Shown one piece after another: positions 1 to 10,872 of a stretch of DNA of 64,000 nucleotides (position 1 is the stretch's first letter; every line of letters starts with the position of its first letter). The position numbers and the translations under genes are program-made. A model generated the notes under the pieces. The model was given only the letters and a program-made list of their open reading frames with translations. It was not told where the DNA came from and did not search any database. The stretch is from Notospermus geniculatus (Eukaryota > Nemertea > Pilidiophora > Heteronemertea > Lineidae). Location: the NCBI GenBank assembly GCA_002633025.1, contig NMRB01000879.1, positions 172,816 to 236,815 of the forward strand, given 5' to 3'.

Positions 1-2793
1 ACACAGTTACCGGTATTTTGATCATCAGACTGAGAATCAGAAATTGTAGGCTTTCGTCGTTTACTGAAAATCACCTCACCCCAGTATTCCAGATCCTTTT
101 TTTCATAACCTCGGCTATCCCTTTTCTGGCCTTTCAACTGCATCTGACGGGCAGAACACTTCAAAATATTTGCACAGGCATCACTTTTGTTAGAATGTTG
201 GAGGTGGACTGTTTTTGCATTATCATTGGCTTTCTCCATTCCCTGTCCAGAAAACTTTTTCAAACCAAGATGCAAAGTGCAAAGCTTTGGAACATGATAT
301 ATCAAATTGTGAATGTAAGGGGTGATATTTTCAGGTTTGTAACCAGTTCTCTTGAATTCAGAAAATTTCAAAAATGACTGGATCCATGCGAGGGCCATAT
401 CAAAAATCCCAGCAGATTCGACTTCTGATACATTGTCATAATCATGATTGATCGCTGAGTACAAGATATTAAACTTTCGCCATACATCAACCACGACATC
501 CAAACTATCTGGATGAAGAGCCTTCCCAGATGCTACAAGTTCGTCTGGCAACTGCTTCAACAATTTCTTTCTTTCTCCACCCACTAAGCTAGAAAAATCG
601 AATGCTCCATTTTTGCCAGAGCTGTCATTAACTCTCCATACTTTGAAAGTGACCCCACATTTTGACATACATTTTATTAATTCATCGAGGTGACAGACAC
701 CAGATTTAGGGTGGACACCATGTTTTTCCTTATCATCCAATCCATTTGCATCATGAATAAGGTTCATCAAAAGCTTGTCTGTAACCCGCAACATCAGATG
801 TAATTCATCTATGACAACATTGGTGAGAGGAATTCTAACTAAAGGAGGGTATTTGCAGCCATGAAAATTCTCAGTGGAACACAACGAATCTTCCCGCATC
901 TCTTCAACCGTCCGAGCAATGTGGCTCCCACAGTAAAAATCACATGGTTTAGAGACATCCTTACGATCTTTGGTTTCAATTTTACAATAGACACAACTGA
1001 AGTTTGAGTTGGCACCACACAGCCCCATCACAAGAAGCAGGAATTTGTAGTCCCCCCCAATACACACTTTCAATTGAAACTCTTCATCATCGACAGAAAT
1101 AGAGCCAACACTTGATAACGAATTGATGGAATTAAAAATATTACGAAATTAATTCTGGTACAAGTCGTAACTTTCATGGCCCCGGACTACGGCAACAACA
1201 TGGTGACAACAAGCGTTAAACCCTTTCGAATGGGTTGGCCAGAGCGAAAAGCTCATCAAACACATACCAACAGTGCGGGAAACATTGGTGCCGTCACCAC
1301 AAAATTTCACAGTGAAGTGTTTGAATTCAGGGTTTTCACTCCGAATGCACTTTATCGCAAACTTCACCTCATCTTCAACATCAATTTCTGCCCCCTCAGT
1401 TTTTCCTGGGGTCCGCTGAATGTGACACATTACGTTCATATCAGACCGCATTTGTTTTATTAAGTATGTTCTGGGCAAGTCATCAGTGATGAGGGTCAGT
1501 TCATGATAAAATGCATCCGAAATGTAAAACCGATCCAACAAATACAACACTTTTTTCAATTTGTCTTTTTCTTCTGCAGACATTTCTTTATCAGCGAAAC
1601 CAATCGTATGCTGTTCACCTCGGGCATCACGGAGTCTAATATCCTCAACCTCAAGACCAAAATTCTTCATGAACCAAAGGGCAACTTCTGCCCTGGATTT
1701 CAAATGCTTCAGCAATTTTCTCTGGTAGGATTTACTGATCCCATCAAAACCTGCCTTTGGAGGAGAAGTGACGTGATTGTTATTGGCATCCATGATTTTT
1801 TCAACATAAGAACTAAGTGCCAAATTAGTTTTTTTCAGATTTTCAATTTCACAATTTTGGTCCTCTATCCTTGCAACACATTTAGTGCATTTTTGTTTCA
1901 GGTCAACAAGCTCTTTCTTTAACTCTACCATTTCAGATTCGAGAGATTTTGCATACTGAACTGCTTCCTGTCTTTCACCATCTAAGTCTTCAAGCTTCTG
2001 TTTAACTTCAATTAACTGAGCATTAAGTTCAACGTTAGTATCGCTGAAAGGGTAAATGTCGTCCTGGGTATATACAAAGATTACCCAGGATCTCAATCTT
2101 CACTAAAACAATACCCTGGGTGTAGTTTCGGTAGCCGAACATCACCCAGCATCGTAGTATGACACCTGGATTCGAGGTTCCCTCGCCCGTGATCACGCGA
2201 CAGCCAAAAGAATGTCATGAACAGCTACATTCAACACTTACCGCGGCGCGAGACCGCGAGATTCCACGGGATTTCTAAATAGGACTCGTTCCTAGGCACA
2301 GATTGCGGATGCTGGGTGATGTTCGGCTACCGAAACTACACCCAGGGTATCGTTTTAGTGAAGATTGAGATCCTGGGTAATCTTTGTATATACCCAGGAC
2401 GACATTTACCCTTTCAGCGTTAGTATCATGCAAGTCCGAAACACTTTGCAGATCTGACCTCAGGAAATGAAGAGTGTAACATTTTTCACGTACATCATTC
2501 TTATTCCTACCTTTTGCTCTAACCAGAATATTACGTTTCAACGGACATTCAATCATCAGCCTGTTGATGACCCGTTTCGTATTTGGATTCAGCGCCATGT
2601 TGTATTGTTCAAGGAAAGAGTTCACTTTCACATGGTAAAACAACTCAGGCGAGATGTCACTAACTGACAAAATATCAACCCATTCCCTACATGTTGTATA
2701 TCGAATATTCATGCTAAACAACACCGGCTCTTTCAAGGGACAGGTTTTGTTTGGCCCAACGTTCAGACCAAGGGAAGGCTTGTTGTGACTCAT
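1..2793 (-). pseudogene. Transposase-like protein, broken by an insertion and one stop
   Basis: The gene starts at 2793 (MSHNKPSLGLNVG) and reads to 2419. It is interrupted by the 2043-2418 element and resumes in the same frame after one copy of the 9-bp duplication. It then meets an in-frame TAA at 1149-1151 and stays open in that frame from 1148 to the window edge, about 800 codons in all. A heptad-rich coiled coil lies just after the insertion point (ELNAQLIEVKQKLEDL). Downstream are a GDGTN motif, a VVIDELHLMLRVTD segment and a GQGMEKANDNAKTVHLQHSN segment, which could supply the D, D and E of an RNase H-fold transposase. A Cys/His set (CVYCK, CDFYCGSH) could bind zinc. I recognise the general type as a multicopy protein of marine invertebrates but not a named family. 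The DDE reading is inference. Confidence 0.6.
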
Positions 2794-2894
2794 TGTTGGT
2801 AGCTAAAACGTACATGAGATAAATGTTAATTAACCTGAATTAAATGATATGGCCCTCGCACTCCAACCAAATAAAATCAAAATACCGGTAACTA
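5..2894. mobile_element. DNA transposon with 18-bp TIRs, unclassified (KDZ-like?)
   Basis: The 18-mer AGTTACCGGTATTTTGAT at 5-22 recurs as its exact reverse complement at 2877-2894. The interval is filled almost completely by one minus-strand gene. An 18-bp perfect inverted match bracketing a transposase-like gene is best read as a pair of TIRs. Only four bases of left flank are visible, so the target duplication cannot be tested here. The element was later hit by a foldback MITE at 2043-2418. Superfamily assignment is inference from the spacing of acidic residues in the protein. Confidence 0.55.
2043..2418. mobile_element. Foldback MITE, Mutator-like, 9-bp TSD GTTAGTATC
   Basis: Two 111-bp arms (2043-2153 and 2308-2418) are nearly perfect inverted repeats starting GCTGAAAGGGTAAATGTCG. 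The element is flanked by GTTAGTATC at 2034-2042 and 2419-2427. A 9-bp target duplication is typical of Mutator-like elements. Removing the element with one duplication rejoins the surrounding reading frame exactly. Diverged relatives of the arms occur at 5107-5236 and 9437-9463 and at the ends of 54644-56463. Confidence 0.9.
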
Positions 2895-3193
2895 TGGTGT
2901 GATGGACATCACACTAAAAACACAGACCCCAATTCATGCAAAACGTTACCCTAGTACAGAAATCATCAGGAATGCAGCAACATGCTGAAGAAAAATTCTA
3001 AGGAGTATTATTGATGCATGCACAAAACAAATTCAGTTCTGTCCCTTTGCCAAATTGAGTCCATCGTCACAGGCCAGAAGTACATGTATCCACCATCCTA
3101 ATAGGAACACCACAAATTCAGTCCTGTCCTTCTGCCAACTTCAGTCCATCAACACAGGCTCGAAGTATCACCTTCTCAACAGGAAACACACTG

Positions 3194-3370
3194 TCGGACA
3201 CTTCCATGTCCAACTGCGGCATCGAGAGCCGCATGCGGCATCCAGAATTTCGTCTGCGGCATCCATGAAAAACTGTCTGGGTGCCGTATGCGGCATCGAG
3301 AGGCATTGGAGGAACCATGCTGCAGCATCCACCATCCTGATTGCGGCACCCACAGAGTTTAGTAAGCCCT
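3194..3370. repeat. GCGGCA-rich repeat
   Basis: The heptamer-like motif TGCGGCA or its complement occurs about ten times. The same motif fills the element at 45001-45350. The open frames here contain only this motif and I see no gene. Confidence 0.5.
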
Positions 3371-3429
3371 AACTGCGTACACCCCTTTCATCGTGTCTTC
3401 TCGCTCGGTTCATTTAGGATTTGCAGTGA

Positions 3430-3598
3430 TTGTCCAAACATGCCAAACGCGCTGCGCCAACGTGCTACGCAGTATTGGCGCCAAATTCTGGCGCAATCAG
3501 TGACGTCATCGACTGCGCCCCCTCGCTGAGGTGGTAAAGCGGCACCCAGCCAATCTTAGAGGAAATTTGCGGCACTGAAAGCCTGGGGGTTTGGACAA
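3430..3598. mobile_element. Small element with TTGTCCAAAC ends (GCGGCAC family)
   Basis: It begins TTGTCCAAAC and ends with the exact complement GTTTGGACAA. Its right 65 bp match the right end of the element at 45001-45350 (GCGGCACCCAG ... GCGGCACT ... GGGGGTTTGGACAA). No target duplication is recognisable. It overlaps the 3' end of the chromodomain exon. Confidence 0.5.
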
Positions 3599-4023
3599 GT
3601 CACCAGTTCAAAATTTGGTTTCGTGAATGTTAAGCTCGGCTTAAGTAGTATTGGGAATGCCAAACATTGCCCAACGCCAGAAGATGACACAAAGTAATGC
3701 CAACAACGTGGCAATGGTAAGTTTGAGAAGTCCTCCTTTTCATAACTTTGGTAACCACGAATAGCCGCTGCGGTTCCTTTGCCCCCAAAGCAGTGCCGAA
3801 AAACATCCAGTGGAAAATCTATCCCCAATGGCACAACTGCAGCAGTACATCTTAATCGTTTTTGAACAACTGTATAGAAGTTCTTCACAGCAACGTGAAT
3901 CCTCTCATCTGATACATCCGGGTTGCTGTACCTGGTAATCAGGTCAGGCGTCAAGTTTTCTTCAGGCTGCCACGACGCGGCTGAAATCGGCCAATCCTTC
4001 CATTGGACAAGATGATGCCATGT
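3599..4023 (-). pseudogene. Chromodomain exon fragment
   Basis: On the minus strand a clear splice acceptor (TTCTTTCTTTCTTGCAG) ends at 4024, and the exon opens in frame as TWHHLVQWKDWPISAASWQP. This is the second half of a chromodomain: the aromatic W and the E-N-L followed by L-I-x-R-Y match the family pattern LVKWKGW...WEPxENL...LI. The first half must lie on an upstream exon that I cannot identify. After the chromodomain comes RIHVAVKNFYTVVQKRLRC and a region I do not recognise. The frame runs into the GCGGCAC element at 3598, which supplies the last residues and the stop at 3556. It could be a host chromodomain gene or a chromodomain carried by a mobile element. Confidence 0.5.
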
Positions 4024-4696
4024 CTGCAAGAAAGAAAGAACTCATTAGAAAGAAAATAATCATACATACATGTACAGCTACATTTAATTTAGGCCTACAT
4101 ACATGGATGACAAGCCGACAATGTTGGGTTTTAGGCCTATTACCGACAATCATCAGCCCATTGTCAGCACTTTGGCCACCTAGGCCTACCGGTATCTAAA
4201 TCACAGAAATTTCGAACTCATCACAGTTAACTCAGTCACCACCGATGTAAATAAAAATTGGGAGATTTCAATGGATTTAATTCAAGATTCAACACACACT
4301 TGTAGGCATGTATGCACTGTGGATCTCAAAGGTACCTTCATCTAAATGCAGATATTTCGCACAACGTTACAAATAGCTCAGCCAAATACACATATATAAA
4401 AAATTCAGTGATCACAGGATATTTCTAACATCTAAAAAATGGCCGATGTAAGCAAACTTGGGAGATTTCAATGGATTTAAAACACATACACGCGCCACCC
4501 TGAAAATGGATGAAAATGTACAGTAAGCTACATGTGCATTTTGCATGCACAATCACATGAATCAAAACACCGGATAGGCTACCGAGTCAAATTCAACACG
4601 TAACTGACCAACTTTCCGGCGTGAAATTATCCGATCCGAATCGTGCTGATCGCTCCGAGGATGGAATTTGGTACGTGCGTCTCTTTCGGCAGAGAA

Positions 4697-5100
4697 CATG
4701 CAGTAGGATCATTGCTAAAAAGGGCTGAAAATTACTGCTATCCCTCCTCCGGGGTTTGCAATAGGGAGACAAGACCAATCCCTACAACGTTTCAAAAGGG
4801 ACCGATGGTAAATTTTCAAGGACTTAGGAGCGACAGGCCTAGGTAGAACATGTATAATCCGTGTGCATTTCGTCATTTTCATGAATTTTCTTTTTGCAGA
4901 ACACGCAGTACAATCATAACTCGAAAGGGCTGAAAATTACCACTATACCTGCTCCGGGGTGTGGAATAGGGAGAAAAGACCAATCCCTACAACTTTTCAA
5001 AAGGGACCGATAGTAAATTCTCAAGGACTTAGGAGCTATAGGCCTAGTTCGAGGCTACCCTTCATTTCATGATTTACGCTGAATATCAACCTCACTACAC
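4697..5100. repeat. Tandem pair of ~145-bp repeat units
   Basis: Unit 1 (about 4697-4841) and unit 2 (about 4906-5046) share AAAGGGCTGAAAATTAC, CAATAGGGAGA-AAGACC and CAAAAGGGACCGATRGTAAA. A third copy with the same downstream flank is at 54255-54460 inside a Mutator-like element, and a short inverted piece is at 17585-17640. No coding potential is seen. Confidence 0.7.
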
Positions 5101-5106
5101 CACTCG

Positions 5107-5236
5107 GGAACTCCAATCTGGGTAAAGTTAAGGGTCCTTATGTTTACCCAGGGCCGTCCTGGGTAAAGAAAAGGATTACCCAGGATGATCCTGGGTAAAC
5201 ATAAGGTATACCCAGGACGACATTGACCCATTCGGC
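5107..5236. repeat. Remnant of the CCTGGGTA foldback family
   Basis: Several CTGGGTAAA/TTTACCCAG pairs are followed by the right terminus GGACGACATTGACCCATTCGG. This matches the terminus of the 2043-2418 and 54644-56463 elements. No left end is identified. Confidence 0.55.
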
Positions 5237-5385
5237 AAAAGTATGAACAGGACTTAATTCTTGGCAGGTCAAACTCGAGAAAGCAGAATTCCAGTATCGG
5301 TAGGTGAAAGGGGGGGGGGCATAAAATATAAGAAATAGGCTTACTTAATTAACCTCTCAAAGTGTTTGCACAGGAGGAAAATCTA

Positions 5386-5519
5386 GGGCCGACCGAATCG
5401 AAACTCCGATAGCACTAACAGCAGGGCCTTACAGAGAAACTCTGTAATGGTAAAAGGCATTGCATACCTCTCTGTTATAGGCACTGTTAGTGCTATCGGA
5501 GTTTCGATTCGGTCGGCCC
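5386..5519. mobile_element. 134-bp MITE with 36-bp TIRs
   Basis: Arms 5386-5421 and 5484-5519 are perfect inverted repeats beginning GGGCCGACCGAATCGAAACT. The loop holds a smaller hairpin around ACAGAGAAACTCTGT. No target duplication is clear. Confidence 0.8.
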
Positions 5520-5718
5520 AGGGTATTAGGGTACCAAGGGGCAATACAAGAGGACAGGTAAGGGAGGGTAACAGACATAATTTTGAGATAAACCAAAAAC
5601 TCTACAGTAGGGGGCCTACTATTCTAGGTATTAGATATCCAACATTGAGTACAAAAAACGACACACAAAATGACATTAGTAAACAGAAATCCGTCTCCGA
5701 GTTTCGTATATTTTCATA

Positions 5719-5821
5719 TTTTCGACCCCAATAGGGGTCTTCCTCAGGCACTTTCTAGTAGAGATCCCAGCTGGGATATGTACTAGAAAGTGCCTGAGGA
5801 AGACCCCGGTTAGGGTCGAAA
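5719..5821. ncRNA. Head-to-head hammerhead-like motifs (Penelope terminal repeats)
   Basis: The plus strand shows CTGAGGA (5794-5800), a short GACCC/GGGTC stem and GAAA (5818-5821). The minus strand shows the same CTGAGGA (5741-5747) ... GAAA (5720-5723). CUGANGA-stem-GAAA is the hammerhead ribozyme core, and Penelope-like elements are known to carry hammerheads in their terminal repeats. The two copies face each other. A single extra A follows the core heptamer, and stems I and III are not confirmed, so self-cleavage is inference. A third copy is at 31730-31756. Confidence 0.4.
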
Positions 5822-5834
5822 GTTTGCGGAACTG

Positions 5835-6340
5835 GGAGACGACTTAATGTTTACTATCTTCCAGAAAATTAGGTACCGGTAGGCTTTACTTATGAACAAG
5901 GGTGTACATACATGTAGTGCAACAACATGCACAGTATCAGTACAATCAAAACACCGAAGAACGCTTTTTGACTAAAAAATGTATAATTACCGAATAATAC
6001 CAATTGTTCCGCAGTGAATCTTTGTTTCAAAGCACACAATGAAAACATTCTGTGTTAACTTTTCAAAGCATTTTGTCGCCATAATCGATATCAAAGAGTT
6101 TTGAAAATAATATGAATCGATTTGGATTGACAAAAAGACACAGTATTACCATATTCTACATTCGAAAATGGCAGATTGATAGCAATAACTGAACCTGTAC
6201 CAGTATGTGAGGATCATATGACAGGTAGCCTACTGGATCGAGATAGACCAAACCGCATTTGTATGGTCACAGAGACCTGCATGTTGATCCTAAAAGGTTG
6301 TTATATCAAAAGCGTCAGTGTCAGACATTTGATTACAAGA
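5835..6340. other. No gene recognised
   Basis: AT-rich DNA with short frames only. I see no element boundary or conserved coding signal. Confidence 0.5.
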
Positions 6341-6345
6341 ATCTG

Positions 6346-6573
6346 CAGGGGCGTAGAGTACATAGCTGTTATGACTTGGGGGCAATCTTGATTGAGTCTG
6401 GAGGGTGAAGCTGGAGGAGGGGTCTTGGGGCCCTCTCCCAGAAAAAAATTGAAATTTTAGATCCTGTCAGATGCATTTTCCCCCACATCTGACACCACAA
6501 TAACTTGGCTTGAAGAGAGGAAATGACCTTCAGAAGAAACAATTGTTTTGCCCCCCCCCCGCCTACGCCCCTG
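6346..6573. mobile_element. 228-bp MITE with CAGGGGCGTAG ends
   Basis: It begins CAGGGGCGTAG and ends CTACGCCCCTG, and is flanked by ATCTG at 6341-6345 and 6574-6578. The CAGGGGCG-type end resembles hAT-like MITEs, but a 5-bp duplication is shorter than the usual 8 bp, so the superfamily is uncertain. Confidence 0.65.
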
Positions 6574-7800
6574 ATCTGATATCAACAGCTTGCTATGTGG
6601 TCAGCAACGCCGACAAGCACCAACAGAGGTAGCTTGGCCCGCCAGTGGTAGACCCCTGTGACCTTACAACTGTAGTTTTGTGTATAATCAGCATCGCGGC
6701 ACAAACGAGCATAGGCACAAACGAGGCACGAGTTCTTAGGCTGTGCCGTCTCACATAACTTTTGGAAAGTTCAGCTGCACATAATCCGTCGTCTGCGTGC
6801 GCCTAGCTTAAGCACCGGACGCGAGACCGAAATCAGTCGCGTGTTCGATCCCCAGGCGAGTCGTCACTTTGTTTTCTCAACTGGTATGATAGGATCAAGT
6901 GAAGCACAATGTGTTAAGGTCTACCAATACATATGCTTTCGCGCCCAAATGTGAGCGACTCGGCGACTTTGTGGTGAGTACGGTTCGATGAATATAACAA
7001 CCCGCATGTCGTCAAGTCTGCAGTTTCCCGGATTATAGGTTGTTCCCAAATTTATTCAATGACGTTTCTTACCTCACCACATGTAGGAAACCTACATGGA
7101 TTCAAAAACGAATTGGGGGAAGAAGTTCCCCGAGCTTCAATAAATGTTTCAATAGTTTGTAATCAGAAGAGGTGAGGAGCTGCCCTACGTGGGTTATTTA
7201 CATATGAATACTACTCATGTCACGTATTGTCAGAGGGTGTCTTCACTAAAACTGCTCTCATTTCTACACCTTTTGAGATATTTCAAAAATTCTTTTTGCA
7301 TCGAACCCGTTCATCAACACGGAGGGATGTACAGAGGGATTTTTCAAATGAATGATTTTCCGGAAAGATACCACAAACAAATATCTTTTTCACCATTTTG
7401 GGCGATTAATTAGCCAATTAAAGCTAGCAGAGGATGAATTTCGAGAAATCCCTCTGTGCAGCCCTCGGGGCAACTTTGATACACCTTGTATCCAAAGGCT
7501 GGCCTCTCAAACATAACTGCATGCAAATGGCGTCAAATCTAGTGAAAAATAAAGGGTTGTAAATAACCTTCGTTAATTAGTAAAACTGTACTTAATAGGC
7601 TATCATGTTGCTTTTTACATGAATCGACAGATAAGGGATAAGTTCATCATGGAAAGGCAAGAAATCCATATTTCCCAATACCCTCGATTTAGGTGGCATA
7701 GATTTCCGTGATCCCAAAATTTTCGCTTATGTATGGGTAGACCTTAAGGCGGGGGACTACCTATAGCTGAACTCATTCCCTAGTGGCAATCTAGTATCGT
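6574..7800. other. Mostly unannotated; weak tRNA-like SINE head at 6800-6860
   Basis: Around 6800-6860 the sequence TAGCTTAAGCACCGG is followed 30 bases later by GTTCGATCCCC, which resemble RNA polymerase III A and B boxes. It does not fold as a full tRNA. The remainder to 7800 has no gene that I can support. Confidence 0.3.
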
Positions 7801-7803
7801 GCC

Positions 7804-8551
7804 ATGGTGTCTGGGCTGGTGGAATGGTGCGATGACAACAATCTGCATCTGAATGTCACTAAGACTAAGGAGATGGTGATTGATTTCAGGAGGAATAAAT
7901 CTCCCATGGAGCCGCTGACTATTAACAATCAGGTGGTAGAGATGGTTGATATTTTTAAATTTCTTGGTTGCCACATCTCTAATGACATGAAATGGTCAGC
8001 TCAAATCAGTAATAATATAAAGAAGGCTCAGCAGAGGTTGTTTTTCCTGAGGCGACTGAAGTCGTTTGGGTCGAGCACTCGAATTCTAGTCAGGTTTTAC
8101 CGAGCTTCCATTGGGAGTATTTTATTTCAGTCCATGTTGGTATGGTTTACCTCAGCTACAAAGAAGGATATTGGTAAACTAAACCAGATCGTTAAAACTG
8201 CATCCTATATTATAGGCGAACAGTTGGACAGAGCTGAGGTGATCTATAAAAAACGGGCGGTGAAACGTATGCAGAATATCATGAAGGATAATCACCATCC
8301 TGCTCACTGCCTTTACCAGCTCTTGCCGTCTGGTCGCCGGCTCAGCACATACAGAGGTACCAACCGGTTTTTAAACTCTTTTTATCCCTCGACCTGCCGC
8401 CTTTTTAACTCTGCATGACGGACCGCGTTTTCCATGTTGATCATAATTGACGGTGCTGACTCTTTTTGTATACGCACGAGTACAACACATCGATTTCCGA
8501 TGTTATACATTAATGTATATATCACATTGGCTGAATAAATTATTATTATTT
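7804..8551 (+). pseudogene. 5'-truncated LINE: C-terminal part of reverse transcriptase ORF
   Basis: The 204-residue frame at 7804-8418 begins within the RT domain after the catalytic YxDD. It includes WCDDNNLHLNVTKTKEMVIDF, FKFLGCHISNDMKWS and AQQRLFFLRRLKSFG, the thumb and connection region typical of L2/Rex1/CR1-type LINEs. The C-terminus has HPAHCLYQLLPSGRR, common in this group. About 115 bp of 3' UTR ends with AATAAATTATTATTATT (8533-8551), a microsatellite-like LINE tail. The 5' truncation is normal for target-primed insertions. No frameshift is seen within the surviving part. Confidence 0.85.
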
Positions 8552-9660
8552 AATCTACGGAACTGGCCTTTGTGTGCTGGTCAAACAACCAGCCATTCAC
8601 ATTCAGATTAAATCCGATCACGCTTATATACTGTTTTCGAAAACCAATCTTCAGTGTACGTGCCGACCCTAAATATTTTGTGTCCACTGCGGGTATTGTT
8701 CAGCTCTGTCGCCGGTGCTTTGTCACAAATGGCCGAACAGAGTTTACTCAAAGAGCGCGAATAGTGCAAATTTACATAACAAAGAAGTAACTTGCCAGCG
8801 GTATGGAAATTTTCAAATTTCCCAAACAAGTTTTCTCTTTTTTGGACACATATATTTGAAAAATTTCTTTTGGATGTTATTTCTATATGTGCATTCTACT
8901 AATGCAACACGATCGCCTTTTTCGGATAGTTGGTCGGGAACCCTTTTTTTGGCATTAAATAGTATATACCAATTACATGGAAAGTACTTTCGTAAAAAAT
9001 GGATCGTTAGACCCTGCAGGCATCAGGCCTGTATGTTACAGACTATGTGGGAAACTGATGTGTCGCATCCCAAGTCTGCAAAATTGTTTGCGAAGTCAAA
9101 TTTTGACAACTTGTTATAACTTAATTAACTCCATCGTAATTGGTGAAAATGAACAATTCTTTCACAGAACGGGCGCATTAAGGTGGTAGCTAAACCATTT
9201 TGTTGACATCAATTAGTTACTTTTTGTCATGAATATGTTAGGAGGCTTGTTGTCAAAGAGCGTCAATAAAGTCGGCATAGGTAGCCCCCCTAAATCAGTG
9301 TATCTAGGTTACATGGTTAGGATGGTTAGCAGTGACGGTTAGGATCGGGACAAGGTTTAAGATTAGGGATGAGGTCAGGGATGAGGTTAGGGTTAGGGGC
9401 TTGGGTTAGCAATGAGCGTGTAGGATCAGGACTGGGCGACATTCACCCATTCAGCTGAAGTGAAATGGCAAATTAACTGTTCGCTCAGTTCCGCAAAAAG
9501 GTTTCCAGAGAGACTGGGGTTATGAAGTGAAGGGATTGAAATTGGATTTCTCAATTGGATTTCGCAGGATCGGGAAGGAAATACAGTGCCCCTTATGTAA
9601 AGTTACTCGAAATCTCAAATTTTTGACGCAAAAAATCTGGCTAACTGCCCAAAAGTTGGG
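8552..9660. other. No gene; degenerate GGTTAG tract at 9313-9407
   Basis: Short frames lack recognisable domains. At 9313-9407 GGTTAG/TTAGGG-like words are irregularly repeated. At 9437-9463 GGGCGACATTCACCCATTC matches the end of the 2043-2418 foldback family. Confidence 0.5.
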
Positions 9661-9665
9661 AAAAT

Positions 9666-9717
9666 AAGGCTCGGGCGCCCTCGGGAACCGTCATAAGAAG
9701 AAGGTGCCCCGAGCCTT
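9666..9717. repeat. Short hairpin AAGGCTCGGGC
   Basis: AAGGCTCGGGCGCC and GGTGCCCCGAGCCTT form an imperfect 14-bp stem around a 24-base loop. The AAGG...CCTT ends resemble the other AAGG-type MITEs in the window. Confidence 0.45.
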
Positions 9718-10027
9718 CTTTTCTCAATTCAGTCTATAGATAATACAGGTGAATAGAAAATACAGGTGAAATTTCAGAAAATTCCGTCAGATGGTTATGA
9801 AACATGAAGGCCCGAATTCATAAAGCTATTTTAAGAGGTGTCCGCGTGTAAATTTCATAATCGGCCGATCATCGCCTGTCTAAATTTAAACGCAAATTCA
9901 GGAGAGGTGATTATCTAACGTGCGTACAAGTCCCATTTAACAGACAAAAGAAAATTTAATCGCATGAGGGTGGCATGATGTATAAGTTGCGTGTAAGTGG
10001 TTATTCTACAGTTGGACCCTACAGAAG

Positions 10028-10872
10028 ATGGACAGGGTGTTAGATATTCTCGAATTGGCACAAGAAGAAGCCGAGGAAGAGGAACTTTGGAATAATCCTG
10101 CTCGTGAGGTGAGAGTGTTTCAGGTATGAATTGACCCATTGGCTAAGTTCACCGAGGATACCTTCCGTTGGCTGGCTGATCTTCTTCGATTTGACACCGC
10201 GAACGGACAGAAACCATGCTCTTAACCACCGCCAGCAGCTGTGAGTTGCTTTGCGCTTCTACGCCAGAGCATCTTTTCAAATGGACACAGGAGACATGTG
10301 TGGCGTGTCTCAGCCAACTGTCTGCAAGGATGTCCACCGTGTGTCTCAAGCCATTTGTGCTCGGCGGGGGTTGTTTATTCACTTTCCGAACACTCCAGAG
10401 GAAAGGAGAGCCGCAGCCGAAGGTTTTTATGAAATTGCACATTTCCCTGGAGTTATAGGTGCCATCGATGGTTCTCATGTTGCTATAGTTAATCCTGGTG
10501 GTAACCGTTCAGCACATTACATTAACAGGAAAGGGTACTATAGCCTCAACTGTCAGTTTGTTGCTGACCATCAGCTTCTCTTCATCAATGTTGTGGCCCG
10601 ATGGTACGGATCAGCACATGATTCCCGGATATTTGAGGAATCGGAGCTGTTCACAAAAATTCCAGAACGGAGAATATCAAGGCATCTTGTTGGGTGATCC
10701 TGCCTACGCTTGCCGAACTTTTATGGTTATCCCTGTTCGAAACCCAAGGACACCTGCTGATGTCCGTTACAATGATGAGCAGCGACGCTCCAGAGGAGGT
10801 ATAGAGAGGCCATTCGGAATCTGGAAGAAGCGATTTCCATGTATATCGAAGGGGATGCACCTGAGGTGTTCG
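10028..10872 (+). pseudogene. PIF/Harbinger transposase (HARBI1-like), frameshifted
   Basis: A possible start at 10028 gives an acidic N-terminus (MDRVLDILELAQEEAEEEEL), which soon meets stop codons. The main frame 10251-10697 contains GVSQPTV (helix-turn-helix region), VIGAIDGSHVAI (first catalytic D), YINRKGYYSLNCQ and WYGSAHDSRIFEES (second D). A frameshift near 10676 moves LLGDPAYACRTFM and GGIERPFGIWKKRFP (catalytic E) to another frame. The DDE set is therefore visible but not in one frame. The exon ends at a strong donor, TGTTCG|GTAAGT. The enzyme would cut and paste the flanking element. This copy cannot encode it intact. Confidence 0.85.

Noticed and set aside
18-1922. Plus-strand open frames across the left transposon
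   Set aside because: They are antisense to the long transposase-like frame, which has recognisable motifs and runs the whole length.
6800-6860. A tRNA gene
   Set aside because: A- and B-box-like words are present but they are too close and the arms do not pair as a tRNA cloverleaf.
9313-9407. Interstitial telomere repeat
   Set aside because: GGTTAG/TTAGGG words are interrupted irregularly and no run of perfect units is seen.
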